Positions 49,950 through 57,865 of a DNA stretch of 64,000 nucleotides are shown here, piece after piece (the first letter of the stretch is position 1; each line of letters starts with the position of its first letter). The translations under genes and the position numbers were made by a program. The notes beneath the pieces were generated by a model. That model was given only the letters and a program-made list of their open reading frames with translations, did no database searches and had not been told where the DNA came from. This stretch comes from DASXUX01 sp036504595 (GTDB taxonomy: Bacteria > Planctomycetota > SZUA-567 > H5-PLA8), in NCBI GenBank assembly GCA_036504595.1, contig DASXUX010000001.1, positions 1-64,000 on the forward strand. Direction: 5' to 3'.

Positions 49950-50762
49950 TCAAGTCATCCGCACCGCCACGCCGCGCTCCTTCAAGTACTCTTTGGCCTG
50001 CTTCAGCGTGTACGTGCCGTAGTGGAAAATGCTCGCCGCCAGCGCCGCGTCGGCTTTTCCGATCGAAAGCGCCTGATGCAAGTGCTCCAGGTTGCCGGCG
50101 CCGCCCGAGGCGATCACCGGAACGGCGACGGCTTCGGACAGCGCGCGCGTCAGTTCCAGGTCGTAACCCGCCTGCGTGCCGTCCGCGTCCATGCTGGTCA
50201 GCAGGATCTCGCCAGCGCCGCGAGCCACCCCTTCGCGCGCCCACGCGACCGCGTCGCGCTTCATGTCAATGCGCCCGCCGTGAATGTAGACGTGCCAGTG
50301 CTGGGTGGTGCCGGCGTCCCTGCCGGCGGGCACGGAGGCCCGCCCTACCTCGCAACCCACGCAGCGCTTCGCATCGATGGCCAGAACGATGCATTGCGAC
50401 CCGAACGCGCGGGCGCCCTGCGACAGCAAATCCGGGTTCTTCACGGCTGTTGAATTGATCGACACTTTGTCTGCGCCAGCCAAGAGCAGAGCCCGGATGT
50501 CCTCGATCTCGCGAATCCCGCCGCCGACCGTCAGCGGGCAAAAGCACTGCTCAGCCGTGCGGCGCACGACATCCACGATCGTCCCGCGGCCTTCGTGGCT
50601 GGCAGTGATGTCGAGAAAACAAAGCTCATCGGCGCCTTGAGCGTTATAGCGCGAAGCGACTTCGACCGGATCGCCGGCATCGCGCAATCCGACGAAATTG
50701 ATTCCCTTTACGACGCGGCCGTTTTTGACATCGAGGCACGGGATAAGGCGCTTGGTCAACAT
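49950..50762 (-). CDS. hisF: Imidazole glycerol phosphate synthase subunit HisF, with inserted loop
   Basis: 270 residues, against about 253 in usual HisF. The catalytic pair D11 (IPCLDVKNG) and D130 (VLAIDAKR) is intact, as are the phosphate loops (LTVGGGI, ASGGAG). Residues about 134-154 (CVGCEVGRASVPAGRDAGTT) do not belong to HisF. They follow D130 in the loop after strand five and are read from a GCCGGC/CGGAGGCC-type palindrome. HisF makes the imidazole ring of histidine with HisH; no other his gene is nearby. The insert points to the active-site face, so its tolerance is notable. The weak ribosome site leaves the start slightly uncertain. Confidence 0.95.
   Translation of the reverse strand: MLTKRLIPCLDVKNGRVVKGINFVGLRDAGDPVEVASRYNAQGADELCFLDITASHEGRGTIVDVVRRTAEQCFCPLTVGGGIREIEDIRALLLAGADKVSINSTAVKNPDLLSQGARAFGSQCIVLAIDAKRCVGCEVGRASVPAGRDAGTTQHWHVYIHGGRIDMKRDAVAWAREGVARGAGEILLTSMDADGTQAGYDLELTRALSEAVAVPVIASGGAGNLEHLHQALSIGKADAALAASIFHYGTYTLKQAKEYLKERGVAVRMT
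50306..50352. repeat. Palindromic repeat inserted in hisF
   Basis: GCCGGCGTCCCTGCCGGC (arms GCCGGC) followed by GGGC-ACGGAG-GCCC. It matches the repeat class of the propeller gene (34018, 34251) and of 21548. Confidence 0.75.
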
Positions 50763-50819
50763 GGCTGTTATCTTAAAGCAAAAATCGAAAGGCAAAATTG
50801 CAGAATTCGGGGGAGCACT

Positions 50820-50930
50820 CTTTCAACGCAGAGACGCCAAGGCCGCGGAGGGCGCTGAGATTTCTCCATTCTGTGCTCATGTGCTTTTCTCCGCGAACTC
50901 CGCGCTCTCTGCGTCTCTGCGTTGAGAAAA
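50820..50930. repeat. Inverted pair of CTCTGCG repeats
   Basis: CAACGCAGAGACGCCAAGG (50824-50842) and CTCTGCGTCTCTGCGTTG (50908-50925) are complementary over 14 bases, with GCGCTGAG/CTCCGCG-type units between. It fills the gap between hisF and the next minus-strand gene. Confidence 0.7.
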
Positions 50931-50938
50931 GATGCCCT

Positions 50939-51910
50939 CTAAAACTCCGGATTCTTCGCCGCGTTCCGCGGAGGCGAATCGGCTTCGGGCGGGATGATCT
51001 TCAGATGCAGTTCCTCCAGGTAGACTTCCGTCGTCTCTTTGCTGCAATCAAAGAAGAACGCCGGCGGACTGGCCGCGATGATCTCTGCCGCCGCGCGCGG
51101 GATCATGGTGTTGAAGGCGGGCGCGCCGTCAATGATGGCGATCAGCTCATCGTAGTCCATGATCAGCTCGACGGTGTACTTCCCGTCGGGGCTCGCCGGC
51201 GGTTTCGCCTTGCCCTTGTCGAGGAAATGGTCGCCGAACGGCCCGGGATTTTCGGCGCCTTCCAGCAAACCCCACCCGGCGCCGCGAGCGTTGTTGTATT
51301 GCTGATGATTGCGCAGCGCGCAGCAGAAGTAACCATTGTAGGCGGTGAGCACGCCGAGGTAGAAGCGCAGATGCGAGTCGCAATCTGGTTGCGGCTGCTC
51401 GCCTGCCTTCAAGAAGCGCATGTGAAAATCAGCCCGGCGATACGACTTGCCGTCTGTGCCCGCCGCGACCTCGTCCAAGCCGATCCGCAGATCGACACGC
51501 GCTTTCAACTCCCAGTGCCGCCCCAACGTTAGGCTGCCAGCGTGCAGATGCAGGCTGCCGTCCGGCCGGTTCGGGTCGCTCGCGTCACGGCGAAAAACGA
51601 TGCGCCCATTCTCGTGCTTCATCTCCATGCGGCGAACAAGCGTCTTGTCAAAGAGCGTGCAGAAGCGCGCGTAATCGTCGGCCGAACGGAAATCGAAGTG
51701 GTGCTCAATGGCTGGCTTGACGGGCGCTTGTTCCGGCGCCACCGGTCTCGCCGGTTGCGGGAGCACCTTCGCAGCGACCGGTTGAACGGACGGTTGCTGC
51801 GGAATCGGCGTCGCCGCCGGTTTTCGTAGAGGTTGAAAGGAGCGCCATGCAACGAGCGCCAATCCCAGAAGCACCCCACAGCACGCGAGTTTTGTCACGG
51901 GTCGAGCCAT
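50939..51910 (-). CDS. Membrane-anchored protein of unknown function
   Basis: 323 residues. One N-terminal membrane segment (ACCGVLLGLALVAW), a Pro/Gln/Val-rich linker (about 30-65), then a beta-rich extracytoplasmic domain of about 240 residues. That domain (HFDFRSADDYARFCTLFDKT, GSLHLHAGSLTLGRHWELKA, YTVELIMDYDELIAIIDGAP) looks like a concanavalin/LamG-type jelly roll, as in sugar-binding or DUF1961-like proteins. No catalytic residues could be assigned. It sits next to a three-gene membrane cluster but ends after that cluster's terminator. Confidence 0.75.
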   Translation of the reverse strand: MARPVTKLACCGVLLGLALVAWRSFQPLRKPAATPIPQQPSVQPVAAKVLPQPARPVAPEQAPVKPAIEHHFDFRSADDYARFCTLFDKTLVRRMEMKHENGRIVFRRDASDPNRPDGSLHLHAGSLTLGRHWELKARVDLRIGLDEVAAGTDGKSYRRADFHMRFLKAGEQPQPDCDSHLRFYLGVLTAYNGYFCCALRNHQQYNNARGAGWGLLEGAENPGPFGDHFLDKGKAKPPASPDGKYTVELIMDYDELIAIIDGAPAFNTMIPRAAAEIIAASPPAFFFDCSKETTEVYLEELHLKIIPPEADSPPRNAAKNPEF

Positions 51911-51941
51911 CGTCGCCGCAAGCTCGGGAGCCAACAAAAAA

Positions 51942-51965
51942 CCCCTCGCATGCGAGGGGCTTGGT
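51942..51965 (-). terminator. Rho-independent terminator of the HTH membrane gene cluster
   Basis: Perfect palindrome CCCCTCGCA/TGCGAGGGG (51942-51959), with a run of six T and TGTTGG on the minus-strand side. It closes the transcript from 53857 to 51984. Confidence 0.9.
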
Positions 51966-51983
51966 GAATGAATCTCTTACGTC

Positions 51984-52898
51984 TTACTTGCCGCCTCGCG
52001 GGTCGTATTCCGAAGACGGCTTCTTGTCCGCTGGATTGCCGGGTGTGGATTCGTAGCACCAGCGGTACACGGGCAACGTGCTGTTGTGGTTGAGGAACGG
52101 CGGAATGATTCGTTCGCCGGACTGCTTGTCGAACGTGCCGCGCGTCATCATCGTGCCGACGATCGTCGCCGCGAACAAGAACAACGCGGTGTTCAGGCCC
52201 GCAACGATTGTGATGAATGGGCTCGCGGACTTCGCGGCGTATACGGCTTGCGTCCGCTTGGACGTCGCCATCGAAACGCCCGGGGCCACCGAACGCTGCA
52301 CGCGGCTCACGGCTGGAGCCACCGTCGGCGCGCCCTGCACGCCTGCGCGGCGACCAGAACCTGAGACGGCCTGAGCCGGACCGGTGGCCGGAGCGTCCTG
52401 CGCGGCTTCCTGCGCGGTTTCGAGCACCGTCGCGCCGCCGATGTTCATGTCGATCGCCGGCTGAGCGGCTGTGACCTGGTTCGTGACCGATGCATCGTCC
52501 GTCGGCATCAGCTCGATGTCATCCAGAACAATGTCGCTGGTCGCGCTTTCGTTGATGGGGACTGGAGCTGGAGCGGGCGCGGGGGCTGGAGCTCGTCCGA
52601 CGGCGGGCATGATGCGCGAGCCTGGGCGCTGCGTTGCAGGTGCATGCGCGGCGGCCGGAATCGCCGGCAGAATTCCACTGGCTGATTTTCGCGTGCCGGA
52701 AGCCGCCGGAATGATGATCGTCGGTTCGGTGCCTTTGTCGGTCTTCAGCGACATCACGTCGTCGCGGCGAAACTTCATCGTGCCTGCGGAACGAAATGCG
52801 CGCAGGTCGCCACGAGCGACCAGGGTCTGCAAATCGTTTTCATTTATGCCGAGCATCGACATGGCTTCGCGTGCATCAAGCAGTTCGCCATCTGCCAT
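51984..52898 (-). CDS. Excisionase-type HTH protein with membrane anchor
   Basis: 304 residues. The N-terminal 55 residues are a MerR/excisionase-like helix-turn-helix (LDAREAMSMLGINENDLQTL, GDLRAFRSAGTMKFRRDDVM). A long Ala/Pro/acidic linker follows (about 60-205), including a PAPAPAPAPVP stretch and the acidic DIVLDDIELMPTDD. One membrane helix lies at about 233-255 (FITIVAGLNTALFLFAATIV) and the rest is outside. GGGGGA precedes the ATG. Such HTH proteins are widespread in Planctomycetota, but their role is unknown. Third gene of a run with two related anchored proteins. Confidence 0.8.
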   Translation of the reverse strand: MADGELLDAREAMSMLGINENDLQTLVARGDLRAFRSAGTMKFRRDDVMSLKTDKGTEPTIIIPAASGTRKSASGILPAIPAAAHAPATQRPGSRIMPAVGRAPAPAPAPAPVPINESATSDIVLDDIELMPTDDASVTNQVTAAQPAIDMNIGGATVLETAQEAAQDAPATGPAQAVSGSGRRAGVQGAPTVAPAVSRVQRSVAPGVSMATSKRTQAVYAAKSASPFITIVAGLNTALFLFAATIVGTMMTRGTFDKQSGERIIPPFLNHNSTLPVYRWCYESTPGNPADKKPSSEYDPRGGK

Positions 52899-53009
52899 TG
52901 GAAATCCCCCTGATCCTTCAAGTTACGCTGCAATCGGTCATCTTATGGAACCGCGCGATACCTGTCAACCCTACAACCCGATTCTGGCGATTGCGTGTCG
53001 TCTCGCGAA

Positions 53010-53378
53010 TTACTTCTTGTTCTTCAGTTCGTTGTAGATCTGGAAGATCTGCATGAACGTCTTGCCCTGTCCCGACGAAATGTTCGTGCCTTCGCTGTCT
53101 TCGATCTGAACGTCGTATTCGAACGAACGTGCGCCGACCAGGCGGAATTTATTCGCCTGCGGCTTGTAGATCATGATCACCTGTTTTTTCGTGTTGATCA
53201 GCACCACGCGCTCGTTGTCCGATGCCGTGTTCACCGCCATGATGCCATCGGTATCCCAGCCGCCGCCGGCCGCGTAGGCCTTTTGCGCGGGCGTGTGGAA
53301 ATACCAGGTACACAGCAGAGCCAGGATGACGGCCAGCAGAGCGTTTATCGTCCAGAGACTTCGAAGTTTTTCACGCAT
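53010..53378 (-). CDS. Small anchored protein, paralogue of the next gene upstream
   Basis: 122 residues. One N-terminal membrane segment (INALLAVILALLCTWYF), then a beta domain with INTKKQVIMIYKPQANKFRL, then VGARSFEYDVQIED, and a C-terminal helix. The neighbour at 53402-53857 has the same order (VNDTNKQVLCVYEVTGDKLR, LWSARKYDFDETIFD), so the two arose by duplication. GGAG stands seven bases before the ATG. The fold hints at a small propeller-blade-like or sensor module. Function unknown. Confidence 0.75.
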   Translation of the reverse strand: MREKLRSLWTINALLAVILALLCTWYFHTPAQKAYAAGGGWDTDGIMAVNTASDNERVVLINTKKQVIMIYKPQANKFRLVGARSFEYDVQIEDSEGTNISSGQGKTFMQIFQIYNELKNKK

Positions 53379-53401
53379 GCGTGCACTCTCCGCTCTCAGG
53401 C

Positions 53402-53857
53402 CTATGGAAGCTTGTGCTGTGTCTTGAACTTTTCAAAAGCCTTGTTGATGTACTCGCCGTACGCCTTCGCTTCTTCGCGCGTAATGCCGTTGCCGCCCTC
53501 GGGCGTCTTGCCGCCCGCTCCCTGTATGCTGGCGTCGAAAATCGTCTCGTCAAAGTCGTACTTGCGAGCCGACCAGAGGCGCAACTTGTCGCCGGTCACC
53601 TCGTACACGCACAGCACCTGCTTGTTCGTGTCGTTCACGTACAAGCGGCTGGCTGCCCCGACGCTCATCGTCAGCATCAGGTATCCTGGCGCGGCGCAGA
53701 CCGAACCTTCCGCATGAGCTTTCCCGATGCCCAGCGGAATGCCCTCGTTTCGTGGCGCTACGAAGATCAGCGTCGCTACCGTGGCGATGGCCCCCAGCAA
53801 CAGCAAGCGCGCGCTATACGCCAAGCGCTCGCTGCGCGGTACGGGTTCATTGTTCAT
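53402..53857 (-). CDS. Small anchored protein, first gene of a three-gene run
   Basis: 151 residues from an ATG with AGGAG upstream. Membrane segment at about 20-40 (LLLLGAIATVATLIFVAP), then an extracytoplasmic domain (GYLMLTMSVGAASRLYVNDT, KQVLCVYEVTGDKLRLWSAR) and a C-terminal helix (EEAKAYGEYINKAFEKFKTQ). Paralogous to 53010-53378. Both are followed by the HTH membrane protein, with gaps of 23 and 111 bases. Likely one membrane complex. Confidence 0.78.
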   Translation of the reverse strand: MNNEPVPRSERLAYSARLLLLGAIATVATLIFVAPRNEGIPLGIGKAHAEGSVCAAPGYLMLTMSVGAASRLYVNDTNKQVLCVYEVTGDKLRLWSARKYDFDETIFDASIQGAGGKTPEGGNGITREEAKAYGEYINKAFEKFKTQHKLP

Positions 53858-54036
53858 GGTGTTCTCCTGATCAATCGGTCCCCTCTGCTCGCACGTAAGG
53901 ACGTGCGAACCGGTGATTTGATGCGGAAATTGCACTTCTATTGAATTTCTCCGTTCCGTGCAAGCACTTTCTTATGATCTCGCGTCGCTGGATTTCAATG
54001 GGTAAGACGCCGCGATCCAGACGTATCACGTTCGGT

Positions 54037-54990
54037 CTATATTAGCCCCATAATTTTAACGATGCGCTCGAAGTCTTCTGGCGAGTAAAACTCCACGATC
54101 ACGCGCCCTTTCTGAGCCGTCTCCTCCACCGTAACGCGGGTACCAAAATGTTCCCTAAGACGGTGCTCGCATTCGAGTAACTGCGGCTGCGGAACTCTGC
54201 TTCTGCCAAGGGGCTTCGTCCGTGCTGCGCTTGCTCCTTCGCCGGACCCAGACGGCGTCGGCCGCTGCCACGACACCAGCCTTTCCAGCTCTCTGACGCT
54301 CAGATTCTCGGCCTGAGCTTTCGCGGCGATTTGAGTCTGGATTCTGGGGTCTGGAATCGCCAACAGAACTTTCGCGTGTCCTGTGCTCAGCTTTCCGTTC
54401 TTGATCGCCTCTTGAATGCTGCTTGGCAGATCCAGAACGCGGATCAAGTTGGTCACCGTCACGCGGTTCTTCCCGACGCCGTCGGCGATCTGGTCGTGCG
54501 TCAGATTGAACTCTGTGCCAAGCCGCCTGTACGCCAGCGCCTCCTCGATCGGATTCAGATCGTTTCGCTGGATGTTCTCAACCAGGGAAAGCAGCAGGAT
54601 ATCGCGTGGAGCGAACACCTGCTTGATGATCGCCGGTACAACGCTCAGCCCGGCCATCTGCGAGGCGCGCCAGCGCCGTTCGCCTGCGATCAGTTCATAC
54701 TTGAATTCGCCAACGACCTCGCTCGGCTGAAGCTGTCGCACGACGACTGGTTGGACCAGACCGTGCACTTTAATCGACGCCGCCAGCTCCGCCAACGCTT
54801 CGGGTTCGAAATGCGTTCGCGGCTGCGATGGGTTCGGCCGTATTGCGCTGGGCGGAACATCCGCAGTGATTACGGAACTCTGCGGCGCTACCGGTACTGG
54901 CGCGTTCGCTATCACCTGACCTTGACTCTGCGGCTGTGTCGTCGAGGCCAGCAGCGCACTAAGCCCACGTTTCGGTTTCTGTGGTTCCAT
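54037..54990 (-). CDS. parB: Chromosome partitioning protein ParB
   Basis: 317 residues. The ParB/Spo0J core has the CTPase/nuclease-like motif GERRWRAS and the DNA-contact ENIQRNDL, then a helix-turn-helix (THDQIADGVGKNRVTVTNLI) and KLSTGHAKVLLAI. The C-terminal dimer domain is present (RVIVEFYSPEDFERIVKIMG). GGAGATC precedes the ATG. ParB loads on parS and positions the origin region. Four parS sites lie within 300 bases of its start, so the window is likely near the replication origin. No parA is seen adjacent. Confidence 0.95.
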   Translation of the reverse strand: MEPQKPKRGLSALLASTTQPQSQGQVIANAPVPVAPQSSVITADVPPSAIRPNPSQPRTHFEPEALAELAASIKVHGLVQPVVVRQLQPSEVVGEFKYELIAGERRWRASQMAGLSVVPAIIKQVFAPRDILLLSLVENIQRNDLNPIEEALAYRRLGTEFNLTHDQIADGVGKNRVTVTNLIRVLDLPSSIQEAIKNGKLSTGHAKVLLAIPDPRIQTQIAAKAQAENLSVRELERLVSWQRPTPSGSGEGASAARTKPLGRSRVPQPQLLECEHRLREHFGTRVTVEETAQKGRVIVEFYSPEDFERIVKIMGLI

Positions 54991-55060
54991 GATGATCTCC
55001 GGGAATGGCGTTCCCGCTAATCATCGTCTTTTTCCGTGATTGTCAAGAGTCGAAGGCGAA

Positions 55061-55076
55061 TGTTCCACGTGGAACG
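55061..55076. other. parS-like site 1
   Basis: TGTTCCACGTGGAACG, one base short of the perfect 16-base palindrome. Confidence 0.8.
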
Positions 55077-55081
55077 TATCG

Positions 55082-55124
55082 TGTTTGTGCCACGGGCAGC
55101 CTCCGTTCGCTGTTGGCTGCCCGT
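55082..55124. repeat. CACGGGCAGCC hairpin between parS sites
   Basis: Arms CACGGGCAGCC and GGCTGCCCGTG pair fully around 12-13 bases, preceded by TGTTTGTGC. The same element is in frame in the glycosyltransferase at 37118-37170. Confidence 0.75.
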
Positions 55125-55139
55125 GTTCCACGTGGAACA
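55124..55139. other. parS site 2
   Basis: TGTTCCACGTGGAACA, a perfect 16-base palindrome of the parS type. Confidence 0.88.
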
Positions 55140-55188
55140 TCGGAGTCAAACGCTGTAAAATAATGCACATATGTTGAAACTGATGGAA

Positions 55189-55204
55189 TGTTCCACGTGG
55201 AACA
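55189..55204. other. parS site 3
   Basis: TGTTCCACGTGGAACA. Confidence 0.88.
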
Positions 55205-55209
55205 TCGTT

Positions 55210-55253
55210 GCTGTTCTCCCCTCCCCGCATCGGGGAGGGGCCGGGGGAGGGGT
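55210..55253. repeat. CCCCTCCCC palindrome between parS sites
   Basis: CTCCCCTCCCCGCATCGGGG followed by AGGGGCCGGGGGAGGGGTTA. A near-identical copy is at 56569-56606. Confidence 0.75.
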
Positions 55254-55255
55254 TA

Positions 55256-55271
55256 TGTTCCACGTGGAACA
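55256..55271. other. parS site 4
   Basis: TGTTCCACGTGGAACA. The four sites are about 63-67 bases apart, close to six helical turns. Confidence 0.88.
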
Positions 55272-55309
55272 TTCCTGCCTACTGCTTACTGCCGCTGCCT
55301 ACTATCCGT

Positions 55310-56440
55310 TTAGAACTGCCCCGGCGGCACGTCCGGAACCTTCTGCGGCCGTTCGCCGCCCTTCCTTGGGTTGAATTCCCGATCCATCCCCTCCGGCCCG
55401 CGGAACGGTGGCGGTCCCTTCCCCGGTCCACCTTCCGGCCGCAGAGCACGCACCAGCGTCTGTACCCGCCTCAACGCCGATGCGTCATCCGACGTAATGA
55501 GAACCAAACCAAGCTGCTCCAGCACATCCACTTTCACCTTCGGCGCGATCTGTTCGCAGAGTCCCTTCAGCTTCTCGCCAGCCATCTCCATCGGTACATC
55601 ACGACCCAAACGTAATGCTAACAAACCATCCTTCGCAGGATCAAAGATACGGTCAACGATCTGCTGTCCAACGCCAGGCATCATCAGTAAAGGAGCATCC
55701 GCCTGGATCTCCGTCCCGTCTGGCAGTTTCACCGCAAGCCGTGGCATATTCCCCTGGTCTTTTCCGCCGAGCTTCTGCCGCGCCCGCTCGCCTTGATCTC
55801 CCTCAAGCGCCATCCGCTCGTTCATCTCCGCCAACTTCCGCCGCAGTTTTTCGTTGATCTCCGCGTCAATCGGTTCCTCTTTCTTGCCGGTGACAAAGAC
55901 TGCGGCATTCCGAATATCCCACTTCAAGTCTCCCAGCTTGCACACCGCCGCCAATGCCTCTGCAAACGGCATCTCCGCAACCTTCAGAGTAATTGGCGTC
56001 TTTCGTGTAGCCGCGTCCAGCCTGGGATCGAGAACCATGTTCACCTTACCGAGCGCATTGAGGAACTGCAGCGCCTCTTCCAAAGGCGTGTCCTGAAACT
56101 CAAAACTCACCCGCCGCTTCTGCAGCGCCTCCTTCATCTTAGCACGGGCTTCGTCAGAATCGTCCGCCTTGCCTTTCTTTTCACCATCTTTCTCGTCTTT
56201 AGGTGGTCTTACATCTGGATCGACGGCCATAACTTTCTCGTCGAACGTCCCGTCAGGCCGCGGCACGCGCACGGTTACGGTCGTTTTCCCATCTGCGTGA
56301 GTGATCTGCAGCGGTCCCTGCATTTCCGTCGCCATGCCCTGGATATGAATCACCTGTGGCGGAGCCATCCCGTCCTCGCCGCCGAAGGTCCACCCCGCCG
56401 CCAGCAGCGCCGCGCAGCACACCAAGCCGTTCTGTTTCAT
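55310..56440 (-). CDS. Secreted STN-domain protein
   Basis: 376 residues. Signal peptide of about 20 residues (CCAALLAAGWTFGGE). Residues about 108-185 form a secretin/TonB short N-terminal (STN-like) domain: VSFEFQDTPLEEALQFLNAL, GKVNMVLDPRLDAATRKTPI, TLKVAEMPFAEALAAVCKLG. A charged helix follows (EEPIDAEINEKLRRKLAEMN) and a second similar alpha/beta unit (VDVLEQLGLVLITSDDASAL). The C-terminus is rich in Pro and Gly. STN domains belong to secretins and pilus machinery, but no secretin pore domain is present here. GGGAG precedes the ATG. Confidence 0.8.
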   Translation of the reverse strand: MKQNGLVCCAALLAAGWTFGGEDGMAPPQVIHIQGMATEMQGPLQITHADGKTTVTVRVPRPDGTFDEKVMAVDPDVRPPKDEKDGEKKGKADDSDEARAKMKEALQKRRVSFEFQDTPLEEALQFLNALGKVNMVLDPRLDAATRKTPITLKVAEMPFAEALAAVCKLGDLKWDIRNAAVFVTGKKEEPIDAEINEKLRRKLAEMNERMALEGDQGERARQKLGGKDQGNMPRLAVKLPDGTEIQADAPLLMMPGVGQQIVDRIFDPAKDGLLALRLGRDVPMEMAGEKLKGLCEQIAPKVKVDVLEQLGLVLITSDDASALRRVQTLVRALRPEGGPGKGPPPFRGPEGMDREFNPRKGGERPQKVPDVPPGQF

Positions 56441-56511
56441 AGAAGTCTCCCATAGCAGAAGGTCGAATCACTCTACCACATAAGACGCACCTGTCACGAC
56501 TTTGACTGCAT

Positions 56512-56563
56512 GTGGCACGCATGTGATCGGCGCGTCCCTTTGCGCCGATCTCATGCGTGCGCT
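56512..56563. repeat. Covarying double-stem hairpin, copy 2
   Basis: Outer stem GCACGC/GCGTGC, inner stem GATCGGCGC/GCGCCGATC, loop GTCCCTTT. Confidence 0.8.
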
Positions 56564-56566
56564 GTT

Positions 56567-56606
56567 CTCCCCTCCCCGTTTCGGGGAGGGGCCGGGGGAG
56601 GGGTTA
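56567..56606. repeat. CCCCTCCCC palindrome, second copy
   Basis: CTCCCCTCCCCGTTTCGGGG followed by AGGGGCCGGGGGAGGGGTTA, adjacent to the covarying hairpin. Confidence 0.75.
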
Positions 56607-56671
56607 CTTGCGCCTTCCCCACCTAATCACTACGCTTACCCTTCAAACCAACCCCTCTTGGAGGCCTCCTC

Positions 56672-57775
56672 ATGGGCAAAGAAATCCGCTTCGGCATCGT
56701 CGGCGTCGGACAGATCGGTAAACAGCATCTGGCGAACTGGGCCAAGATTCCGGACGCAAAACTCGTCGCCGCCTGCGATATCGACGTCCCGGAACTCAAT
56801 CGAGTCTGCGCCGAACACAAAATCCCCAACAAGTTCACGGACTTCAAAGAACTGCTCAAGATGGATGAGATCGACGCCGTGGACGTCTGCCTCCACAACA
56901 ATCTCCACGCGCCCGTCACGATGGCCGTGCTGAAGGCCGGCAAACACGCCTACTGCGAAAAGCCCATCGCCGGCACCTTCCGCGACGGTTTGAACATGGT
57001 CACTACCGCGCAAAAGTGCAAGAAGATGCTCCACATCCAGCTCTCAACGCTTTACTCGATGGAACACAAGGTCGCGCAGCGCCTGATTGAAGGCGGCCAC
57101 TTGGGCCAGCTCTACCACGCGCGAGCTTACGGGTTCCGCCGCCGCGGCCGGCCGTTCGTCGATGGCTACGGCACGGACAAGTTCTGCAAAAAGGATGTCG
57201 CCGCCGGCGGAGCGCTCTTCGATATGGGCGTCTATCACATCGGCGAAGTCCTCCATCTCCTCGGCAACCCGAAAATCCTCTCCGTCAGCGGCGCCACGCA
57301 CCAGCAACTCCCGATGTACGAAGACCGCCGCAAGAGCTCCGGCTTCAGCGTCGAGGAGTTTGGCGTCGGCTTCGTGCGCCTGGCCGGCGGCATCACGCTC
57401 GACATAGAGGAGAGCTGGGCGCAGCACTACGATGGCAGCGAATCAAGCAAAATCTTCGGCTCGAAAGGCGGCCTCAAACTTTCCCCCTTCACCTTCTTCT
57501 CAAACTCCGGTGACGTCGAACTCTCCTCTACTGTGGACCTGAAGGCCCTCGACTTCCGCTGGCACGCCTGCGAGAAGGACTTCGCCGCCTACGACAGCTC
57601 GCAAGAACACTGGCTCGCCGCCCTCCAAGGCCGCGTCGATCTCCTCGACACCGCCGGCATCACCCTGAACACCATGCTGATCAGCGAAGGCATCTACCAG
57701 TCCCAAAAGGAAGGCCGCGAACTGACCGCCGCCGAAATCCTGGAGAACTCCAAAAGCACCGCACTGAAACTGTAA
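56672..57775 (+). CDS. Gfo/Idh/MocA-family oxidoreductase
   Basis: 367 residues. N-terminal Rossmann domain with GIVGVGQIGKQHLANWAKIP and the EKPIAGTF motif after GKHAYC, typical of NAD(P)-dependent sugar or inositol dehydrogenases. The C-terminal domain includes GALFDMGVYHIGEVLHLLGN, with D-x-x-x-H, the usual catalytic pair. GGAGG precedes the ATG. It has no signal peptide, so it acts in the cytoplasm. The substrate cannot be read from sequence. It stands alone between repeat blocks. Confidence 0.9.
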   Translation: MGKEIRFGIVGVGQIGKQHLANWAKIPDAKLVAACDIDVPELNRVCAEHKIPNKFTDFKELLKMDEIDAVDVCLHNNLHAPVTMAVLKAGKHAYCEKPIAGTFRDGLNMVTTAQKCKKMLHIQLSTLYSMEHKVAQRLIEGGHLGQLYHARAYGFRRRGRPFVDGYGTDKFCKKDVAAGGALFDMGVYHIGEVLHLLGNPKILSVSGATHQQLPMYEDRRKSSGFSVEEFGVGFVRLAGGITLDIEESWAQHYDGSESSKIFGSKGGLKLSPFTFFSNSGDVELSSTVDLKALDFRWHACEKDFAAYDSSQEHWLAALQGRVDLLDTAGITLNTMLISEGIYQSQKEGRELTAAEILENSKSTALKL

Positions 57776-57781
57776 CGCACC

Positions 57782-57857
57782 GTAGCGCAATCCTCCTGGC
57801 TTGCGTGCCGTTCGGTCCCCTCTCCCCGCGAGGGAGAGGGGCTAGGGGTGAGGGGGA
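57782..57857. repeat. CGCAATCC hairpin plus CCCTCTCCC palindrome
   Basis: CGCAATCC-TCCT-GGCTTGCG (one arm mismatch) with TGCCGTTCGG, then CCCCTCTCCCCGCGAGGGAG followed by AGGGGCTAGGGGTGAGGGGG. The same order of the two elements is seen at 28076-28151 and 21453-21590. Confidence 0.8.
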
Positions 57858-57865
57858 CTCTTAAC

